A stretch of DNA of 64,000 nt, taken from contig CALLRW010000002.1 of assembly GCA_938014215.1 (NCBI GenBank), positions 162,829 to 226,828 of the forward strand, written 5' to 3'. Made by a program: the position numbers and the translations under genes. Source of the DNA: an uncultured Alistipes sp. (lineage in GTDB: Bacteria > Bacteroidota > Bacteroidia > Bacteroidales > Rikenellaceae). A model generated the notes under the pieces. It was not told the origin of the DNA and made no database searches. It saw nothing but the letters and a program-made list of their open reading frames with translations. Shown piece after piece: positions 60,553-64,000 of this stretch (positions within the stretch are counted from its first letter, which is position 1; every line of letters begins with the position of its first letter).

Positions 60553-63500
60553 CACCGGAACCATTTTTGAGCCACGTCGACCGCCCGGTCGATGATGGCA
60601 TCCATGTCGTCGAAGGTCATTGACAGATCATACTTGCGTTTGACCTCGTCAATCAGATAGTCCTCGATGTCGAGCTTCATCATGCCGACCAACCTGTCCT
60701 TGAGCGGCCAGTCGACAATGAGCGTCCCCTTCTCGAAGATGTGCTGACGAATGATGGCGTCGATCCGGTTGGCCGTGTCGAGTGCGATTTGCGTCAGGTC
60801 GAGCCCCTGTTCGGGCTTTATGACCGACTTGTAGACCTCCAGGCTCAATCCGAAGTAGGCCCGCGCGGCATTGTTATCCTTCAGCACGTCGGGAATCTCG
60901 CTGTCGGTATGATTCAGCACCTTGTTCATCAGATCCGTCGCCTGGGTCAGATACTCCGCCTCGTCGATTCGCCCCTGTTCGTACTGCGAAATGGTCTCCT
61001 TGAGCATCTGCGAGAACTTCTTGTAGAAGGCCGGGTCGGTATCCATGTTCTCGGTGATGTACTTGGCCGTTCGCGAGGCGATCGTGTCGGCCTTGGCCGC
61101 TTTCCCGGAGATCTTCTCCACCTCTTCGGCGAACCGCTCCTTGTCGAAGATGTTCACCAGGTCGGTGATGACCTGCACCTCGCCGCTCTCGATGTGCGTG
61201 TCGATCAGCTTCTGAATCTGCCCTTCGTATTGCTTGTAGTCCACCGTGTCGGAGTAGCGCTCCTGCACGGCATTACGGAGCTTCATGAAGAAGGCCAGAT
61301 CGTGCTTGTACCGTTCGACCTCTTCTTGAGGCGTGTTTTGATGGAATACGATGGACGAAAGCGCTACCTTCAGCGTCCGGGCAAAGGCCCGCAGCTTTTC
61401 GTAGAAGAGCGTGCGCCGGTCCTCCTCGCGCAGGACATTGCCGAAGGCCTCGAAGTCGGTCGTGTTGCGCACCTCCTTGAAGAGGTCCCACAACTCGGCA
61501 TGCTTCTGGGGCAGCTTGGCCACCTCCTCCGAGATGTCCGTATAGGTTCCCTCCAGATCCTCCTTGTCGAAATCGGTGTAGAGCTCCAGCGCCGAATTGA
61601 GCGACCCCAATACGCCGTAATAGTCGATGATATACCCGAACTCCTTGTCTTCGCAGACGCGGTTGACGCGGGCGATGGCCTGCAGCAGCGTGTGGTCCTT
61701 CAGCTTGCGGTCGAGATAGAGCACCGTGTTGCGGGGTTCGTCGAATCCCGTCAGGAGTTTGTCCACGACGATGATAATCTCCGGCTTGTCGCTGTTCTTG
61801 AAGCGATTGATGATGCTTGCCTCGTACTTTTTGGCCGTGCCGTATTCATCCATCATGCGCTTCCAGAAGGCCACCTCTACGTTCGAGGTCTCGCCGAATG
61901 CTTCGTCTTCCCCCTCCCGGGTGTCGGGCGAGGTGATGAGCACTTCCGACGAGACGATGCCGATTTCGTCGAGAAACTGCTTGTAGAGAATCGCGATGCG
62001 CTTGCGCGGAGCCACCAGCTGTGCCTTGAACTTCGACCCCTGCCAGTTCTCCCGGAAGTGCTGCGAAATGTCCCACGCAATGGCGTAGATGCGCTGCTGC
62101 GTCTGGTTGAGCTGGTCCGCACGGCTGAATTTCTTCTTCATGTCGGCCCGCTGGGCGTCGCTCATCCATCCGCAGATCTTGTCGAAATAGCGGTCAATCG
62201 TCTCCTCGTGTACCACCTGCGGCACCATGCGCCCCTCATACAACAGCGGCACGACGGCCTTGTCCGCTACGGCCTGATCTACCGTGTAGACCGGCTGGAT
62301 GATGCCGCCGAACTTCCGGGCCGTGTTCTTCTCCTTCTTCATCAACGGCGTGCCGGTCATGGCGATGAAGCAGGCATTCGGGAGCGTCTTCTCCATCTTG
62401 ATGCCCATCTCGCCGTACTGGCTGCGGTGGCCCTCGTCGATCAGCACGAAGATGTTGGGGTCGGTCAACGGGGTGCGGATGCCGCGCACGGCCGTCTCGA
62501 ACTTGTTGATAATCGTCGTGATGACGGCATCGCTCTTGCTGTTGAGCAGTTCGACGAGCTTGCTCCCCGTCGTGGCGTTCTCGACGCGAATCTGACACTT
62601 GCGGAACGTCCCCGTGATCTGCCGGTCGAGGTCCGTGCGGTCGGTCACGAGGATGATTTTCGGATTGCGAATCTCCTTGTCGAGGATGATGGCCTGCGCC
62701 AGCATCACCATCGTCAGCGACTTGCCGCTCCCCTGCGTGTGCCAGATGACGCCGCCGCGCCGCCGCCCGCCCTCGATGTGGCGGATGCGCCGCATCGTCT
62801 GCCGCACGGCAAAATACTGCTGGTAACGCGCCACCTTCTTGATGCCGTCGTCGTAGAGCGTGAAGCCGTACATCAGCTGCAACAGCCGCTCGGGCCGGCA
62901 GAGGTTGTAGAGGTATTCGTCCTGCACCGACGGGGTGACCGGCTGTTTGTAGAGCTCCTCGAAGTTGCGGCGCACGTAGCCGAACCGCTCCCCGAAGAGC
63001 TTGTCGTCCAGCAGCGGCTCGTTGACCACCCGTTCCAGCTCCTGCCGGTAACGGACCTCCTCCTCGCGGTCGGCGAACTGCTCGCGCCACCGCGCCCAGA
63101 ACTTTTCGGGCGTGGCCGTCGTGGCGTAACTCCCCTCCTGGCGGTTGATGGCCAGCAGCAGCGTCGAGTAGAGGTACAACGAACGGATGCCGTCGGCCTT
63201 CTGGTTGCGGAGGTGCTGCGAAATGGCCTGCTCGATGGAGTCCTTCACGTCGGGACGCTTGCACTCGATGACGCAGAGCGGAATGCCGTTCACGAAGAGG
63301 ACGATGTCGGGCCGGTAGGTGTCGGTCATCCCCGTGCGGCTGACGGCAAACTCCTCGGTGACGTGGAAGACGTTGTTGCGCGGATTCTTCCAGTCGATGT
63401 ACTGCATCACGAAGCTCTTGCGGTCGCCGTCGACAATCTGTTCGAGGGTTTTGCCCGAGGTGAGCAGGTCGTAGACCGTCTGCGAAGCCTCCATAAACCC

Positions 63501-63764
63501 TTCGTCCATCGGGATGTTGCGCAGGGCGTCGATTCCGGCGGTGATGTTCTGCTCGGAGAATACGGTGGTGCGCACCGAGCTGACCTGCACGACGTTGATG
63601 GCGGCGAGCTGTTTGCGCAGCACGGGTTCGAGCAGCACGTTGGCGAGATTTCCGCCGCGCAGGGCCAGCGCCTCATCGGGTGTGAGGTATGTGTACCCGA
63701 GCTTTTCGAGCATCAGCAGCGCGGGGATCTGGCTGATATGGTCTTCTTTGAAGGAGATGGGCAT
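60552..63764 (-). CDS. hsdR: Type I restriction enzyme R subunit
   Basis: A 1070-residue motor and nuclease subunit that translocates and cuts unmodified DNA as a complex with HsdM and HsdS. The PD-(D/E)xK nuclease site is RPDIVLFVNG with E167-C-K169 in VIECKRPD. The SF2 helicase part has GSGKS Walker A (about residue 345, WHTQGSGKSLTM), LIDEGHRSQYG and TGTPLM; a helical C-terminal domain follows. The hsdS fragment lies 13 bases upstream, hsdM is outside the window. Confidence 0.96.
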   Translation of the reverse strand: MPISFKEDHISQIPALLMLEKLGYTYLTPDEALALRGGNLANVLLEPVLRKQLAAINVVQVSSVRTTVFSEQNITAGIDALRNIPMDEGFMEASQTVYDLLTSGKTLEQIVDGDRKSFVMQYIDWKNPRNNVFHVTEEFAVSRTGMTDTYRPDIVLFVNGIPLCVIECKRPDVKDSIEQAISQHLRNQKADGIRSLYLYSTLLLAINRQEGSYATTATPEKFWARWREQFADREEEVRYRQELERVVNEPLLDDKLFGERFGYVRRNFEELYKQPVTPSVQDEYLYNLCRPERLLQLMYGFTLYDDGIKKVARYQQYFAVRQTMRRIRHIEGGRRRGGVIWHTQGSGKSLTMVMLAQAIILDKEIRNPKIILVTDRTDLDRQITGTFRKCQIRVENATTGSKLVELLNSKSDAVITTIINKFETAVRGIRTPLTDPNIFVLIDEGHRSQYGEMGIKMEKTLPNACFIAMTGTPLMKKEKNTARKFGGIIQPVYTVDQAVADKAVVPLLYEGRMVPQVVHEETIDRYFDKICGWMSDAQRADMKKKFSRADQLNQTQQRIYAIAWDISQHFRENWQGSKFKAQLVAPRKRIAILYKQFLDEIGIVSSEVLITSPDTREGEDEAFGETSNVEVAFWKRMMDEYGTAKKYEASIINRFKNSDKPEIIIVVDKLLTGFDEPRNTVLYLDRKLKDHTLLQAIARVNRVCEDKEFGYIIDYYGVLGSLNSALELYTDFDKEDLEGTYTDISEEVAKLPQKHAELWDLFKEVRNTTDFEAFGNVLREEDRRTLFYEKLRAFARTLKVALSSIVFHQNTPQEEVERYKHDLAFFMKLRNAVQERYSDTVDYKQYEGQIQKLIDTHIESGEVQVITDLVNIFDKERFAEEVEKISGKAAKADTIASRTAKYITENMDTDPAFYKKFSQMLKETISQYEQGRIDEAEYLTQATDLMNKVLNHTDSEIPDVLKDNNAARAYFGLSLEVYKSVIKPEQGLDLTQIALDTANRIDAIIRQHIFEKGTLIVDWPLKDRLVGMMKLDIEDYLIDEVKRKYDLSMTFDDMDAIIDRAVDVAQKWFR

Positions 63765-63777
63765 GGTTGGCGTCGAT

Positions 63778-64000
63778 TTAGAAGTAAGCGATTCGTTTTT
63801 TGCCGGAGAGGAGTTGTTGCATCAGGCCGCGTTTCTGACGGCGGAGGCGTTCGAGCTTCTCTTTGGCCAGCTCAATCTCGCGGTCGGCCGCGGTCAACAC
63901 CTCCGCAATGGCGGTTTGCTCTTGATAGGAGGGAATCATGAATTTAGGGGACTTCTATAAATTAAATCCCTGATTATAAGTTGCATAAGCGGATAAAATG
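63778..64000 (-). pseudogene. hsdS: 3' end of a type I restriction specificity subunit, with an in-frame stop
   Basis: The minus-strand frame ends with a typical HsdS C-terminus: IPSYQEQTAIAEVL, then the coiled coil EIELAKEKLERLRRQKRG and LMQQLLSGKKRI. The first ATG is at 63939. Farther upstream the same frame continues as ATYNQGFNL but is cut by a TAG at 63955-63957 followed by KSPKF. Either the gene is broken or this is a silent fragment for HsdS recombination. The gene continues past the window. Confidence 0.65.

Overview
The window looks like the chromosome of a GC-rich member of the Bacteroidales, most likely Alistipes or a close Rikenellaceae relative (inference; no taxonomic marker is present). 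Reasons: a SusC/SusD pair, an S46 dipeptidyl-peptidase, an ExbB/ExbD/ExbD energy-transduction operon, many lipoproteins, no Shine-Dalgarno pattern ahead of genes, and repeated Bacteroidetes-type promoters (TTTG, about 20 bases, TAnnTTTG).

Layout. 1-11.1 kb is core metabolism: the 3' part of mnmG, two ParB-type parS palindromes, ilvE, metG, an S46 peptidase, a flavin/PNPOx-like protein, nadA and mrp. Two intergenic stretches (9.67-10.05 and 11.1-11.5 kb) hold clustered TTGTCAACA-type 9-mers and one perfect DnaA box, so the chromosome origin may be close by. sppA follows at 11.5 kb. At 13.5-31.2 kb lies a polysaccharide utilisation locus: an XylR-type AraC regulator, SusC, SusD, a three-module GH92, an EEP-family phosphatase, a phosphodiesterase/alkaline-phosphatase fusion, a GH63-like hydrolase, a calcineurin-type phosphoesterase, a ROK kinase and a GH20. 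Three phosphoesterase genes beside mannosidase and hexosaminidase genes suggest that a phosphorylated mannose-containing glycan is the substrate.

31.4-49 kb is housekeeping: queD, polA (with two possible sliding-clamp motifs in its linker), surface lipoproteins, folE, an oxidoreductase, rdgB, a degenerate ABC ATPase with a small membrane partner, a HAD phosphatase, a nitroreductase, a beta-propeller lipoprotein, recJ and lipB-lipA. A candidate small RNA with its own promoter and terminator lies at 49.16-49.25 kb. 49-59.4 kb has an AraC regulator, a membrane protein, rnhB, a five-copy 77-bp tandem repeat, the exb operon, asparaginase, a TIGR04076-like protein, tatD and dprA. After a structured leader and tRNA-Cys (59.7 kb) the window ends in a type I restriction-modification locus (a YgjP-like peptidase, hsdR and a broken or partial hsdS), which looks like the start of an accessory island.

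Most of the very long ORFs opposite real genes are GC-rich shadows and were left out. Several starts were moved to internal ATG codons where the longest ORF began at TTG/GTG/CTG, inside a promoter, or in non-conserved sequence.
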